A stretch of DNA of 64,000 nt, from contig OZ026522.1 in assembly GCA_964019695.1 (NCBI GenBank), positions 20,215,977 to 20,279,976 of the forward strand, read 5' to 3'. The notes under the pieces are model-generated. The model had not been told where the DNA came from. It did no database searches and worked only from the letters and a program-made list of their open reading frames with translations. Below, piece by piece: positions 30,143 to 40,045 of the stretch. Each line of letters begins with the position of its first letter. The first letter of the stretch is position 1. Origin of the DNA: Loripinus fragilis (Eukaryota > Mollusca > Bivalvia > Lucinida > Lucinidae). The translations under genes were made by a program, and so were the position numbers.

Positions 30143-30356
30143 ACTCTTTGGCTGCCAGCGGCAAATTTGGTGTCTGCTGATGATCTTTGCAAACAGTTTG
30201 GACCTAGATCAGGTCCTACAATACATCTAGCCTGATCTGGGTCCAAATTGATTGACACTCTGAAAGAGTTCCTGAAAGAAGTTTTTGAAAAAATTACTTT
30301 TGAAAAAAGTCAGTTAACAACAAAAAATCATGAAAAATTACACAGCATGCAAAGAG
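30143..30356 (-). mobile_element. PB-A MITE, copy 11
   Basis: TTAA-CTCTTTGGCTGCCAGC at left (TTAA 30139-30142) and ACAGCATGCAAAGAG-TTAA at right (30357-30360). The core is decayed: GGACCTAGATCAGGTCCTAC versus CTAGCCTGATCTGGGTCC. Confidence 0.85.
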
Positions 30357-30615
30357 TTAAAATTGAAAAATTAACAATCGAAAGTGTTATTAAGATTAAA
30401 TGTGCCATGTTGGTCAACTCTAACTGCAGTTAGGATTGCTCCTTCGCCAATGTGATGCTGTGTGATTCCTTTTCAATTATCTTTGTAAGCCTGCCCTGAG
30501 CTCTATTGCACTCAAAACTCCACTCCTTTTCCACTCAGAATGGTTATGAAGTTTCAACCATTTTGAGTGCAAAAGTATTAATAAATATACCCTGTTGTAT
30601 AGTAAACTGAGCGAT

Positions 30616-30800
30616 TGTTTAGTTTGATTCTTTACATCCCAGTCAACAATTTTTCAGTCATAGTGGAACGAGTCTTCCTGAGAGCAGAAGATAAATTGTC
30701 TTGCTCAAGGACACAACACAGTGACTCTGCCGGCGGTGAGTCTCGAACTAGCAACCCTTCGATCCCCAGTCTAATGCTCCACCAAATGAGCCACATAGTG
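30616..30800 (-). mobile_element. SINE-1-related copy, diverged
   Basis: TAGTTTGATTCTTTACATCC, GTCTTCCTGAGAGCAG (deleted), CTTGCTCAAGGACACAACAC, GTGAGTCTCGAACTAGCAAC, ATGAGCCACATAGTG. Body shorter than typical SINE-1. Confidence 0.75.
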
Positions 30801-31110
30801 TTCTGCTGTATTGAGTGATATATGTTGATGAAGGCTATGGCTAAAATTCAGGTATCTAGTCTCACTAGACACATGTGCATGAATGTTTAGAATGTGACTT
30901 GACGCATGTGTGATAAGCACCAAAATCTCATAACGTAGCCTTTCTATTGCCTTGTGAAAAGTTGACCCTGCTGATGACAAGTCAAGGTCACAAACATGCC
31001 TCCAGGATTGGCACAAATTTTATAAAGATATGTATATCAAGATGTACAACACACCGGATATGCGCAATCAAAAATATTACTACAATCGACGAATGTAGAT
31101 AAAACATCGT
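30801..31110. other. No recognisable feature
   Basis: Nothing matched. Confidence 0.3.
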
Positions 31111-31181
31111 TAGAAACAGAGTTTTCGGTTGCCATTTGTCGTCAAACTGGCGACAAATGGCAATTGAAAACACTGTTTCTA
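31111..31181. mobile_element. HP12 hairpin, copy 1
   Basis: TAGAAACAGAGTTTTCGGTT.. GCCATTTGTCG/CGACAAATGGC ..AACACTGTTTCTA form a near-complete hairpin. Copy 2 at 55263-55333 has the same GACAAATGGCAATTG arm. Confidence 0.75.
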
Positions 31182-31184
31182 GTG

Positions 31185-31779
31185 ATTTTTGATCCATGTT
31201 CAAAGATTGTTAAGAGCGTTTTTAATTGCCACCTATCAGGTGTGTACAACTTATGGTTTGATTTCTAGTGTGAAAACTGAACTTAGACGGACATTGATGA
31301 CAGTAGACAAACTAATGTACAACTCGATGGAAATGTACATACCTAAAGAAGCATTAGTGAGCATTGGGGCTGGCATTGAAATGCCACAATCATAGACCAC
31401 AGACCAACCTGCGGCGCAGCGAAGAACAGACACAGAACACATACAGTCACACGACAGCAAAAACACAATAAAGTAAAGTTGCACATGTCAAAGCAGGTGT
31501 AACGGAAATATAGAAACACTTAATACAGGATTAGTTTGCATCCAAAATATCATATGAAAAATACATGAGATTCATTGTGCTTAAATTACATAGAGATTAA
31601 TATTTGTTACAGAACTCTAAATGAGCCGGTACCCTGAATAAAGTACAAGTTGGCATGTCCATTCAGCAAAGATTGTCATCCTATTGAGTTTTAGTATCCA
31701 AATAAGGCTTGAGATTTCGTGCTATTAGACGATTTATATGAAATATCAAGTCTTATGTTCCTCACATTTTCCTCGAACA
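31185..31779. other. No recognisable feature
   Basis: No repeat, hairpin or convincing frame. Confidence 0.35.
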
Positions 31780-31783
31780 TTAA

Positions 31784-31986
31784 CCCTTTAATTCATAGGC
31801 TATTTTTAGACATGACATCATTTTCTATTTTTAGACAACATTGAAAGAATTCAAGAAAAATTAAGTTAAATTGAAAATATTATGGAAAATGGAGCATTTG
31901 CTTTTGGCAAATGCTCCATTTTCCATAATATTTTCAAATACATGATATTTCATAGGTGTCCAAAGGTGCTTATATGGAGTAAAGGG
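31784..31986 (+). mobile_element. PB-B MITE, copy 3 (best preserved)
   Basis: Perfect TTAA at 31780-31783 and 31987-31990. Ends CCCTTTAATTCATAGG and GGAGTAAAGGG. The 29-bp central arms pair perfectly (31873-31901 with 31907-31935, loop TTTTG). Strong evidence for TTAA target use. Confidence 0.9.
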
Positions 31987-31990
31987 TTAA

Positions 31991-32310
31991 GTGTCAATGA
32001 ATCTGGCATATTGAACCTGACATCTCAATCAAGCAGGTACCTTTTCCTAGAACCCTAACAATTGAAATGTAACTGGGCATTTAATCTGTAACATCATTTT
32101 TCTTGTTCAAAAATAACCATGCACTTAAAGCATGTTGTGAAAAGCAAATAAAACTTAATAATGTTGGCCAATTTATGTCATTAAGCTAATGATCCACTAA
32201 ATTGGCAGAAATTCACAGACAGACAACTATGTGACATTGGGTCTGGAATCTAGGCAACCAAATATATTTTAAAGACTTGAGTGGGCTATAAAAAGCAAAA
32301 TAGTGCCATA
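31991..32310. other. No recognisable feature
   Basis: Nothing matched. Confidence 0.3.
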
Positions 32311-32311
32311 A

Positions 32312-32534
32312 CCCTTTACCTCATAGAGACGCTTTTGAACGCTTTTGCAAAAAGAGTTGACCCAGATCAGGCAGCTCTTGTAAGAGCTGCCTGATCAAGG
32401 TTTACTCTGTTTGCTCATGGAAATATGATATATCTGATCCTACAGATGTAGAGCTAATGTACCAACATGAATGTCAATTCATATAATTATTCATAGTGGG
32501 TGGAACTTAGCATGAATATTCGTGAAGGAAAGGG
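32312..32534 (-). mobile_element. PB-C MITE, copy 2
   Basis: CCCTTTACCTCATAGAGACG at left, TGAAGGAAAGGG-TTAA at right. Core GACCCAGATCAGGCAGCTCT/AGAGCTGCCTGATCAAGG; TCATAGTGGGTGGAACTTAG conserved. Confidence 0.86.
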
Positions 32535-32559
32535 TTAAACATATTCAGTTTTCCTGTAG

Positions 32560-32748
32560 CTCCAATGAGTAAATATCCTGGACAGCTATTATCTCTAACT
32601 TGATTGGTTGTTGCTTTGCTGGGGAATTTACCTGTAAAATAATTGACAGCTGATAGAGAGTTGTGAACATGCTGTTTATCAGCTAGACAAACTCAGATGT
32701 CTTATCTAATCTGCAGAGTAGCTAGACTCTGCCCACTTACTACCTCAT
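32560..32748. repeat. HP15 repeat fragment
   Basis: Complement of the HP15 unit: CTAACTTGATTGG, GGGGAATTTACCTGTAAAAT, AATTGACAGCTGAT, TCTGCCCACTTACTAC. Confidence 0.6.
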
Positions 32749-32989
32749 ATGAGCCGCAACACATGATTTCCAACAATGTGGCATTTTGACAAGTGTAGAT
32801 TCAGACGAGCCTATGGAGTCCCCTTTTAGGCACAGAAACTCCAAATTATGTTCAGTCAGTAGCTTAACACTCATAGAATATTCAAGCGACTAGCAAAGGC
32901 TCTGATCAGACTGCGCGTATGCACAGGCTGGTCTGAGGCTTTGCTGGTCGCACATACCACATTGTTGGAAATCTCATGTCGCGGCTCAT
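32749..32989 (+). mobile_element. HP9 MITE, copy 1
   Basis: TIRs ATGAGCCGCAACACATGATT and AATCTCATGTCGCGGCTCAT with CCAACAATGTGG / CCACATTGTTGG. Internal CAAGTGTAGATTCAGACGAG, TCAGTCAGTAGCTTAACACT and the GATCAGACTGCGCG hairpin. Confidence 0.88.
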
Positions 32990-32999
32990 ATAGGTAGTT

Positions 33000-33140
33000 G
33001 ATCCAGCCTTTAAAGGCAGGAATCCTGGATCCCGTGGCAGAGAAGCAGCCAGCAGTAAGTGGGCAGAGCTTAGCAACTGTGCTAGTAAGACAAATGACCC
33101 AATGTAAGATAAAGCTGGTAAGAGACTGGATTACCCATAG
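33000..33140. repeat. HP15 repeat fragment
   Basis: TTTAAAGGCAGGAATCCTGG and GTAAGTGGGCAGAGCTTAGC parallel the 20480-20600 segment. Confidence 0.55.
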
Positions 33141-33161
33141 GTCAAGATAAGCAAACTTTAA

Positions 33162-33410
33162 CCCTTTCCTTCATGAATATTCATGTTAGGCTCCACCCAA
33201 TATGAATAGTTATATAAATAAACTTTCATGTTTGTACACTGAACAAAGAAATTTCATATCATGTCCACTAGTGTAGGATCATATCTGATCATATTTCCAT
33301 AAGCAAACAGAGAAGACCCTGATCAGGCAGCTCTTACAATGTAAGAGCTGCCTGATCTGAGTCCGCTCTGTTTGCAAAAGCGTTAAAAGGTGCTTCTATG
33401 AGGTAAAGGG
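33162..33410 (+). mobile_element. PB-C MITE, copy 3
   Basis: TTAA-CCCTTTCCTTCATGAATA ... CTATGAGGTAAAGGG-TTGT. Core GACCCTGATCAGGCAGCTCT/AGAGCTGCCTGATCTGAG is nearly perfect. Confidence 0.87.
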
Positions 33411-33414
33411 TTGT

Positions 33415-33560
33415 GAGCGTAAAATTATGATAAGTTTCATATCCATCAGTTTAAACCAATGTCATAAATCGGTTCATTTGAATAGCCACAAAATATATTT
33501 TGGTTGAGAAATTACAAAATTACAAAATGCATTTCTAATTATGCACTTTAATCTGGAGAT
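33415..33560 (-). mobile_element. HP1 MITE copy g, hairpin decayed
   Basis: GAGCGTAAAATTATGATAAG, CCATCAGTTTAAACCAATG and CAAAATATATTTTGGTTGAG mark HP1 flanks. The central hairpin is reduced to AATCGGTTCATTTGAATAGC with no paired arm. Confidence 0.6.
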
Positions 33561-33595
33561 CGGTTACCTTGTCAGTAAGCCACTGAGCTGATAAG

Positions 33596-34150
33596 AGCTG
33601 TCAATCATTTCACAAGTAAATCCCACAGCAATGCAACAACCAATCAGATTTGAGATAATAGCTACATGAGCTACTTGTAGGCTTTCGTCCTGCAACCCGG
33701 AGGAGTCCATCCCTGCAGATAATGGCTGTGAGGGCACCAGGCAGTATATAGAGATAGATAGACAGCTGTCAATCATTTCATAGGTAAATCCCACAGCAAT
33801 GCAACAGCCAATCAGATTTGAGATAATAGCTACATGAGCTACTTGTAGGCTTTCATCCTGCAAACCAGAGGAGTACATCCCTGTCGATAATGCCTGTGAG
33901 GGTGTCAGACAGTATATAGAGATAGACAGATAGCTGTCAATTATTTCACAGGTAACTCCCACAGCAATGCAACAACCAATCAGATTTGAGATAATAGCTA
34001 CATGAGCTACTTGTAGGCTTTCATCCTGAAACCGGGAGGAGTACATCCCTGCCGATAATGCCTGTGAGGGCGTCAGGCAGTATATAGAGATAGATAGATA
34101 GCTGTCAATCATTTCACGGGTAAATCCCACAGCAATGCAACAACCAATAA
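33596..34150 (+). repeat. Chimeric tandem repeat, 3+ units of 158-178 bp
   Basis: Unit starts (AGCTGTCAATCATTTCA) are at 33596, 33774, 33932 and 34100. The first half matches the HP15 family (CAATCAGATTTGAGATAATA). The second half matches the SINE-3 tail (CTTGTAGGCTTTCATCCTGC, AGATAATGCCTGTGAGGG). The fusion was then amplified head to tail; a long reverse-strand frame through it is a by-product. Confidence 0.88.
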
Positions 34151-34389
34151 AATTTGAAATAATAGCTATTAGATATTGTGTCTTTTGAGCTCATGATTTA
34201 GATCAATGAAAACTGTTCAGAACAGTGTATAAAGGGCTAAGAATAAAACTACTTGTTGTAAAAAAGTGTAATAAAGATTCATAATAGTTTTACAAGCATT
34301 TGGCATAAGCTACAAGTGCTCAGAACAGCATTACAAGTGCCTTGAAAACTCTGCCATATGCTCAAGTACTTCAAAATGTCATGGTTTTA

Positions 34390-34565
34390 CTTAGATAAAC
34401 AAACATTTTCAGCATAAAATTGTAAATATTTTCTTACCTATAATTTTAAGCATATGTGTTTGGTGCTCAAAAGAACCGTCTCATTGAGACGGTTCTTTTG
34501 GTTACCAACAACATATGTTTTGGTAGAGAAAAAAGAAAATTATTTTTCTGTTACACACTCTTACA
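34390..34565 (-). mobile_element. HP1 hairpin MITE, copy h
   Basis: ACTTAGATAAACAAACATTT ... CTGTTACACACTCTTA. Perfect hairpin 34468-34482 with 34486-34500, loop ATT, arms CCGTCTC/GAGACGG. Confidence 0.87.
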
Positions 34566-34920
34566 TGTACCATATACACCCATATAACCATCCAATGCAC
34601 ATAACAAATTTCAATTTGACAGCAACAGGAAAAATTCTATCTCAGGCTTATATGAATGCTTCAGTTTTATTGAATGTATTAAAGGAATTGTGTAAAAGAG
34701 ATCAAATGCAAGGCTTGCCAAGCATTTATTCAATTTTTCGCATCAACTTTAATCAATTCAATAATACAGGGGCAAAATGTTAAGATTCTATTTATCATAT
34801 GACACTTATTTTGAAATTGCCTTTTCTGTATGCAAACCTCAAGATTTTAATATAAAATCATATGTGCAACATTCTAACATACCTCGCCTATAGAGCCAAT
34901 GCTAAAAAAGGGCAATATAT
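34566..34920. other. No recognisable feature
   Basis: AT-rich; nothing matched. Confidence 0.3.
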
Positions 34921-35145
34921 CAAACAATAATTCACAGTTTTGAAAGCGCGAGGAAAATGTGCCCAAACTGACGTCATTTGTTTCTGCAAAATGATGTCAG
35001 TCGTTAGACAGTGTAACGTCATTTTAATGCTGAGAGGACCTTACATAAACATATGCAACACAGTCCAACTATCAGTGCAATGGCGGAAAGTTGGAAGAAG
35101 CTGAAGATTTCAAATGTATTTTCATTAATTTTTGTGTTAGAATTG

Positions 35146-35315
35146 AAATAGATCCGCTCTATTGCATGAATTGTTGAGCAATAATTCACTGTTTGTCGGT
35201 CAGTTGTTCGAAGATAAATCACTCGCGCTACGCGCTCTTGATTTGATCTTCTTTACAACTGACCTCCGAACAGTGAATTATTACTCAACAATTCACTGCT
35301 AGAGCTGATCTATTT
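35146..35315. mobile_element. Long near-palindrome of about 170 bp
   Basis: AAATAGATCCGCTCTATTGC.. is complemented by ..GCTAGAGCTGATCTATTT. The arms include GAATTGTTGAGCAATAATTC / GAATTATTACTCAACAATTC and AGTTGTTCGAAGAT / ATCTTCTTTACAACT. The centre contains CTCGCGCTACGCGCTC. A possible CRE-like pair TGACGTCA / TGATGTCA sits 150-200 bp upstream. Confidence 0.78.
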
Positions 35316-35521
35316 CTTAATCCTTATGGGTGTCATTCATAATGTTACCAGAATATGTAAACCACTAATGGTTTATCAATTTTAATACATGGTGTTATAT
35401 CACTCCTAGATATGACATCATGTGATAAAATGTATGATTATATTTTAGAAAAGTGAGAATGCTATCTGTACAAGTGAACACATTATTTGTCATATAATAT
35501 TCTGTGTTTAACCCTTTCTTG

Positions 35522-35615
35522 ATTGTAAAGCTGTATTAGGATATAATAGTAAACAGAGAAGACCCACATGAGATACCACAGAATGCAGCATCTCAGGATC
35601 TATACTGTTTGCTTA
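35522..35615. mobile_element. PB-E MITE, copy 4 (right end lost)
   Basis: TTAA-CCCTTTCTTGATTG then a core AAACAGAGAAGACCCACATG..AGGATCTATACTGTTTGC. HP10 copy 3 starts directly after, so the right end is missing. Confidence 0.6.
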
Positions 35616-35617
35616 AA

Positions 35618-35855
35618 TGGGCTTCATCTTGTGAAAACCTGCCTTCTGGGTTTCCGACAAAGCGAGTTTCAAACCAGTCTCCTCATCTACAGAGACTAGC
35701 TAGAAAATTGAAATTTCACTTGTAGCAAGTTTACATATGGTACTTTGCAAAAAGCGGATAACAAAGGCGCTGATCAGTCTGTGTGGATGTGCAGGCTGGT
35801 CTGCGCCTTTGTTGTTCGCAAACCCCCAAGACAGGTTTTCTTGTGTTGCAGCCCA
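35618..35855. mobile_element. HP10 MITE, copy 3
   Basis: TGGGCTTCATCTTGTGAAAA ... TTTTCTTGTGTTGCAGCCCA, with CTACAGAGACTAGCTAGAAA and GTGCAGGCTGGTCTGCGCCT. Confidence 0.83.
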
Positions 35856-35984
35856 AAAATCATATTATCATTTATACTCTTCAGAGACAAAAATATTGAA
35901 AACTGTAATGACTTTTGTGTGATCCCTCAAAGTACATGTAGTATTATCTACGGTATATGTTCTGTTTTTTTTTACACATATTGC

Positions 35985-36162
35985 CCGCCAAAAAGGCCTA
36001 GACAAACAGCACAGACCAAGATCAGACTGCTTCTGAAGAAGCAGTCTGATCAGGATTTTCCCTGTTTGATGTTCTGATAAGCATTTTGTGACTTCAAGTA
36101 TTGAAAACCAAAATTTTAGCTGATACCAGAAAGAGAGTGTCCAAAATTTTAGAACATTTACC
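35985..36162. mobile_element. HP17-related MITE, copy 2
   Basis: CCAAAAAGGCCTAGACAAAC, core ATCAGACTGCTTCT/AGAAGCAGTCTGAT perfectly paired, ending CCAAAATTTTAGAACATTTAC. The left terminus is unclear. Confidence 0.65.
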
Positions 36163-36164
36163 AT

Positions 36165-36405
36165 ATGAGCCGCGGCATGAGATTTCCAACAATGAGGTAT
36201 CTGCGACCAGCAAAGCCTCAGACCAGCCTGCGCATAAGCGCAGTCTGATCAGAGCATTTGCTATTGGCTTGAATATTCTGTGAGTGTTAAGCTACTGACT
36301 GAACATAATTTTGAGTTTCTAAGCTTAAGAGGAGGCTGCACAGGCTTGTCTGAGTCTACACTTGTCAAAATGCCACATTGTTGGAAATCACATGTCGCGG
36401 CTCAT
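36165..36405 (-). mobile_element. HP9 MITE, copy 2
   Basis: ATGAGCCGCGGCATGAGATT ... AATCACATGTCGCGGCTCAT with the GACCAGCAAAGCCTCAGACC hairpin arm. It lies 122 bp downstream of the TNFAIP8-like stop codon and so may be part of the 3' UTR. Confidence 0.87.
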
Positions 36406-36527
36406 ATCCCATTCATTATATGCTGTTAGTGGTGGTTTAAACTATACAAGATTGCACAGATTTGTATCGGAAGTACCCTTGACCTTTGGCTTAAATGGAA
36501 TGTCTTTGGTTGCTATGACAACCGTCA

Positions 36528-37105
36528 TTACAAGCTCCCTTCGTCCATCAAGGAGTTCATATCGGCAGTGATCTTATCCATGTAGTCTTTGTATTTTCCA
36601 TCAGGCGAGTTGAATATAGTGTCCATTAAATTTGGATCGTTGAATGCTTGGAACACAGTATCTACCCGTCCCTTTGTCTTATCTGATAAATGTCTTGAAA
36701 TGAGCTGCTTTAGCAACAATCGACACTCTTCAACACTTTGTGCTAAGAACGCCTTATCATATGTAAAATCCACTGTATAAAAACTAACCACCGTCATAGC
36801 AACAGAATGAAATTTCTGCTTAAAAGATTCGGCGATCTTCAGTTCGTCGCTGTTAAACTGGTCATTTCGATATAAGATGCCTATTTTGACTACAGTTTTG
36901 ATAGCATACTTGAGGATTTTATCGGCCTCCTTCTTGCTAGGCATGTAGTCTTTTAGCACTTTGTGAGCATTATCAAGAACCCTGGCGGTGGTATCGTCGA
37001 TGAAAACTTTGGCGATTTTTTTGCTTGACATCTTCCCAAGCAGCTTCTTTTGGGCCCGGAGACCGAGCCCCTTGGAGTCGAATCCTGCCCCTGGCTCTGA
37101 AGCCA
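36528..37105 (-). CDS. TNFAIP8/TIPE-family protein, terminal coding exon (partial gene)
   Basis: The exon encodes the C-terminal about 191 residues of a TNF-alpha-induced protein 8-like protein, ending ...DEGSL and TAA (36528-36530). Counting from the codon split by the intron, characteristic family segments are visible: AQKK (18-21), a basic/hydrophobic stretch TVVKIGILYRNDQFN (71-85), AMTVVSF (103-109), ECRLLLKQL (127-135) and GRV (146-148). Together they span the whole TIPE-homology helical domain. Known family members are about 185-200 residues long, so little is missing. TIPE proteins are cytosolic, bind or transfer phosphoinositides and modulate immune signalling and cell death; that is family knowledge, not shown here. 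The exon opens TG|GCT right after a splice acceptor, so the first codon's first base and the start lie in an unseen upstream exon. The first visible in-frame candidate, GTG, would need a G from that exon and is not taken as a start. Paralogue identity is not resolved. Confidence 0.93.
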
Positions 37106-37125
37106 CTGAAAATACAATAAAACAA
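37106..37125 (-). other. Splice acceptor of the TNFAIP8-like exon
   Basis: Read on the minus strand, the intron ends TTTTATTGTATTTTCAG immediately before the exon: a T-rich tract followed by CAG. Frame and homology begin at this point. Confidence 0.88.
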
Positions 37126-37177
37126 CAAAATTATAGTACACTTCACTTTCCACCTTTGACCAGATACGCACCTTTTT

Positions 37178-37315
37178 TAGTTTGAAAATTGTTATTATTT
37201 TCTTAACCATCAGTTTAAATATGTGTTTTGGGTGCTCAAAAGAACTGTCTCATTGAGACAGTTCTTTTGAGGACCCATAACATATTTTTTTGTTGAAATA
37301 TAAATAGAGAATACT
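37178..37315 (-). mobile_element. HP1 hairpin MITE, copy i (intronic)
   Basis: Perfect hairpin 37235-37251 with 37255-37271 (loop ATT) and arms CTGTCTC/GAGACAG, as in copy a. It sits about 70 bp upstream of the exon's acceptor, inside the presumed intron. Confidence 0.85.
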
Positions 37316-37970
37316 AGGTGCAAGCCGAGCAATTAGTTCAACATGGGTTCTCGAAGCGGAGTCTGCAGCAGGTAAACATGATATTAAATGACGCGAACCT
37401 CAGGTATTCTATTTATCAGCTTACAACAAACTAGCGCGTATGACGTAGTTATTGGTCTTCATGTCAATTCAAGGTCATTGACGACATCATTCAAAAAGTG
37501 CAATGTTATGATGACCTGATAAAAGCACATGCCATGAGATAGGCAACGTTTATCAGGTCAACATGCAACATTATGCAGTTAGTATGAAAGGTAACTGATA
37601 AATAGATAATACTAGGTGAGTTTCTTTTGATAATAATAAGTTTACCAGGCAAGGCTCCATTGAGAACGCTTGTTGCAGCGCAAGTCTTGCCGAGCAATTC
37701 AACATGCCTTCTTGAAGCCGAGCCTGGTAAACTTGATATCAAACCCGAACCTGGTATTCTATTTATCAGTTTTACAAGTTGGTTTACTCTTCAAACTAGC
37801 CATTATGACGTAGTTATCTGTTTTCATGTCAATTCAAGGTCATTGACGACATCATTCAAAAAGTGCAATGTCATGATGACCTAATAAAGGCACATGCTGT
37901 GAGATAATAAACTGGCAACGTTAATCAGAACAAGGTGCAACAATGCAGTTAGTATGAGAGGTAACTGGTA
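37301..37970 (+). repeat. Two-copy tandem duplication (about 300 and 370 bp)
   Basis: TAAATAGAGAATACTAGGTG (about 37301) and TAAATAGATAATACTAGGTG (about 37600) start two units that share TATGACGTAGTTAT, CATGTCAATTCAAGGTCATT, GACGACATCATTCAAAAAGT and GCAGTTAGTATGA. The second is longer and keeps an internal inverted pair around TACCAGGC..CCTGGTA, so the first has an internal deletion. It lies in the presumed intron. Confidence 0.85.
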
Positions 37971-38065
37971 AGAAAAATTATTGCGCATTTCATTCGGATA
38001 TTCCAATGTTTAACGTAAAATATCTCACAATACACAAAGTGCAAATACATGCTGATGGGATAAGC

Positions 38066-38114
38066 AAGTTATTGTATGGATTTGGGTATGTATGCACAAA
38101 CCATACAATAACTT
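38066..38114. repeat. 14-bp inverted repeat
   Basis: AAGTTATTGTATGG (38066-38079) and CCATACAATAACTT (38101-38114) pair perfectly around a 21-nt loop. Confidence 0.7.
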
Positions 38115-38825
38115 ACACTATTTCTTAAAGAAGAGGCTTGATTTCCTTCTAATATGCTTCTCTTAAATATCATATTTTGAATCTACAGGATTAAAGTGTT
38201 CTTATCACATCCCATGCTGGATATAAAGTTTACCATTCTTTGAATCTAAGGAATAAAGTGTTCCTATTATCATGATCATTGCATGCTGGATAACAAAATT
38301 TTCATGCTTTTTTATGGTCAGCTGATTTTAGCTTTAGATTTACTTAAGAAATGAATTCATTTTTTTGAATCTTCATGGAATCATGAATACTTTGGGTCTC
38401 TCGCAAAGTAAGTGAAGCCAGAATCTTAAATATAAAAATTATTTTAAATTAATAAATTAAAACAGTTTTGCATTTAAAATATAATCGCATTAACGGTTAA
38501 GTCGGAGTGTAAAATGGAAAAGTGGAACAGCCAGTTTGAACACGGACAGTCAATAGAGCAAACAAGAGGTTTGTTTTGCATGTGCGACTCGCGTGTGGCT
38601 CGCTGTCAATCACAACACCAGTATCATTTCTGGCGAATGAGTTCGATGTTCGAAGCATATAATTGCACAGGCAAGTGAGCTTGGCAACTGTCAATCAAAT
38701 GTGTGTAATTCATGAGGCTATGAAAGCTTGCAAAAATCTAAAGATTCATTAAAGGATTGCTTCGAAAATATAAATATTTTCCAATGTATTCAAAGAATTG
38801 TCTCAGCATCAAACAATTTAGAAAC
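38115..38825. other. No recognisable gene
   Basis: Two loose repeats of TTTGAATCTA-AGGATTAAAGTGTTC and GCATGCTGGATA are visible near 38175-38295. Otherwise unremarkable. Confidence 0.35.
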
Positions 38826-39066
38826 ATATAGGCCTCGATGCGACAAAACATGTCTTCAGGGTTTCAGATTCAAACCAGCCTGCTCAGCTACAGAGACTAG
38901 TTAGAAAATTGAAATTTCACTTTTTACAAGTCTAGATATGATTCTTTCCAATAAGCGAACAACAAAGGCGCTTATCAGACAGACTGCGCGGATGCATAGG
39001 CTGGTCTGCACTTTTGTTGTTCGCAAACCCCCAAAGACAGGTTTTTCTCGCACCGAGACCCATATA
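38826..39066. mobile_element. HP10 MITE, copy 4
   Basis: ATAGGCCTCGATGCGACAAA ... TTTTTCTCGCACCGAGACCC, with CTACAGAGACTAGTTAGAAA and the AGCGAACAACAAAGGCGCTT hairpin arm. Confidence 0.83.
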
Positions 39067-39179
39067 ATATCTAGGATTGCTCTCAAGAACATGATAGATA
39101 GTCTCCACCAAATTTCTAATGGACAGACAAAAGTATTGCTTTAGACAGTGGTGATCAGGTAAAGGCTTTACTTGGGTAT

Positions 39180-39260
39180 GCTTGGAAGATGGATGAATGG
39201 GCAGGAAGATTGATGGGTGGATGGGTCGGTGGGTGAATGGATTGATGAATGACCATTTTC
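39180..39260 (+). repeat. GGAT/GATG-rich simple repeat
   Basis: Imperfect TGGATGAATGGG, TGATGGGTGGATGGG and GGTGAATGGATTGATGAATG tetranucleotide-like repeats. Confidence 0.75.
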
Positions 39261-39398
39261 TGTTTTGGATTAAGGACCAACAAAGTGTCTTATTTTCTTC
39301 TAAAACCAGCTGGGCTGACAATTATGTACATTTTATTGTCTAGCCTACATGAATGATGATGTGGGCATAAAGGTCCCTTTTCTCCTACTGATCACCTC

Positions 39399-39562
39399 AG
39401 GCCTCCAGATAAGAGTGTGTATTTGAAAATTATGTTTCTTATTTCTCAACCAAAACATATGTTGTGGGTACTCAAAAGAACCGTCTCAATGAGACGGTTC
39501 TTTTGAGCACCCAAAACACATGTTTAAATTGATGGGTAAGGAAATAAATGCAATTTTAGGTG
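39399..39562 (+). mobile_element. HP1 hairpin MITE, copy j
   Basis: CTCAGGCCTCCAGATAAGAG ... TGGGTAAGGAAATAAATGCA. Perfect hairpin 39471-39487 with 39491-39507, loop AAT. Confidence 0.88.
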
Positions 39563-39564
39563 CA

Positions 39565-40045
39565 CACACAATATCTGGACCTATGCATCTTAGCAGAAAT
39601 AGATAATTTTATCACAAATAGCAATTAATTTATATTCGCACAAGCGCAGTGCCTGGTTTCAAAATTAAAAGCTATTCAATTTATTGCCCATAAAATGATT
39701 GACGTCAATAATTACTGTATCTACATGAAATATTAGGATATTCACACTACTTGATCAGTTTTCTAAATAATACGCTTCAAAATTGTAGTGCCTGGTGTTT
39801 GGTGACCCAGGTGAAAAAGTTGGTGTAATATCACTGTAATATCGCCGCTAAAATCGACCATTTCTAAAAATGAAAAACTTTGGGAAAAATATACATTTAA
39901 ACTAGATCTAATTAGAAATTGTATTTGTGAAACACTGTGACATAAACCATATGCTTGTGTCTTTAGCAAGGGCCATAACTCCAATATTCCTTCAAAAGTC
40001 AATCAGGTCATTATCTTCAATAATATCAGCTAACCAAGTTTCAAT
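39565..40045. other. No recognisable feature
   Basis: Nothing matched. Confidence 0.35.

Noticed and set aside
33564..34130. 188-codon reverse frame with internal repeats
   Set aside because: It is the translation of the chimeric tandem repeat; the repeated peptide follows from the DNA repeat, and the source elements are non-coding.
37104..37106. GTG as a start codon for the TNFAIP8-like protein
   Set aside because: Its G belongs to the intron's terminal AG, so the codon is split by the splice site; a non-ATG start is unnecessary.
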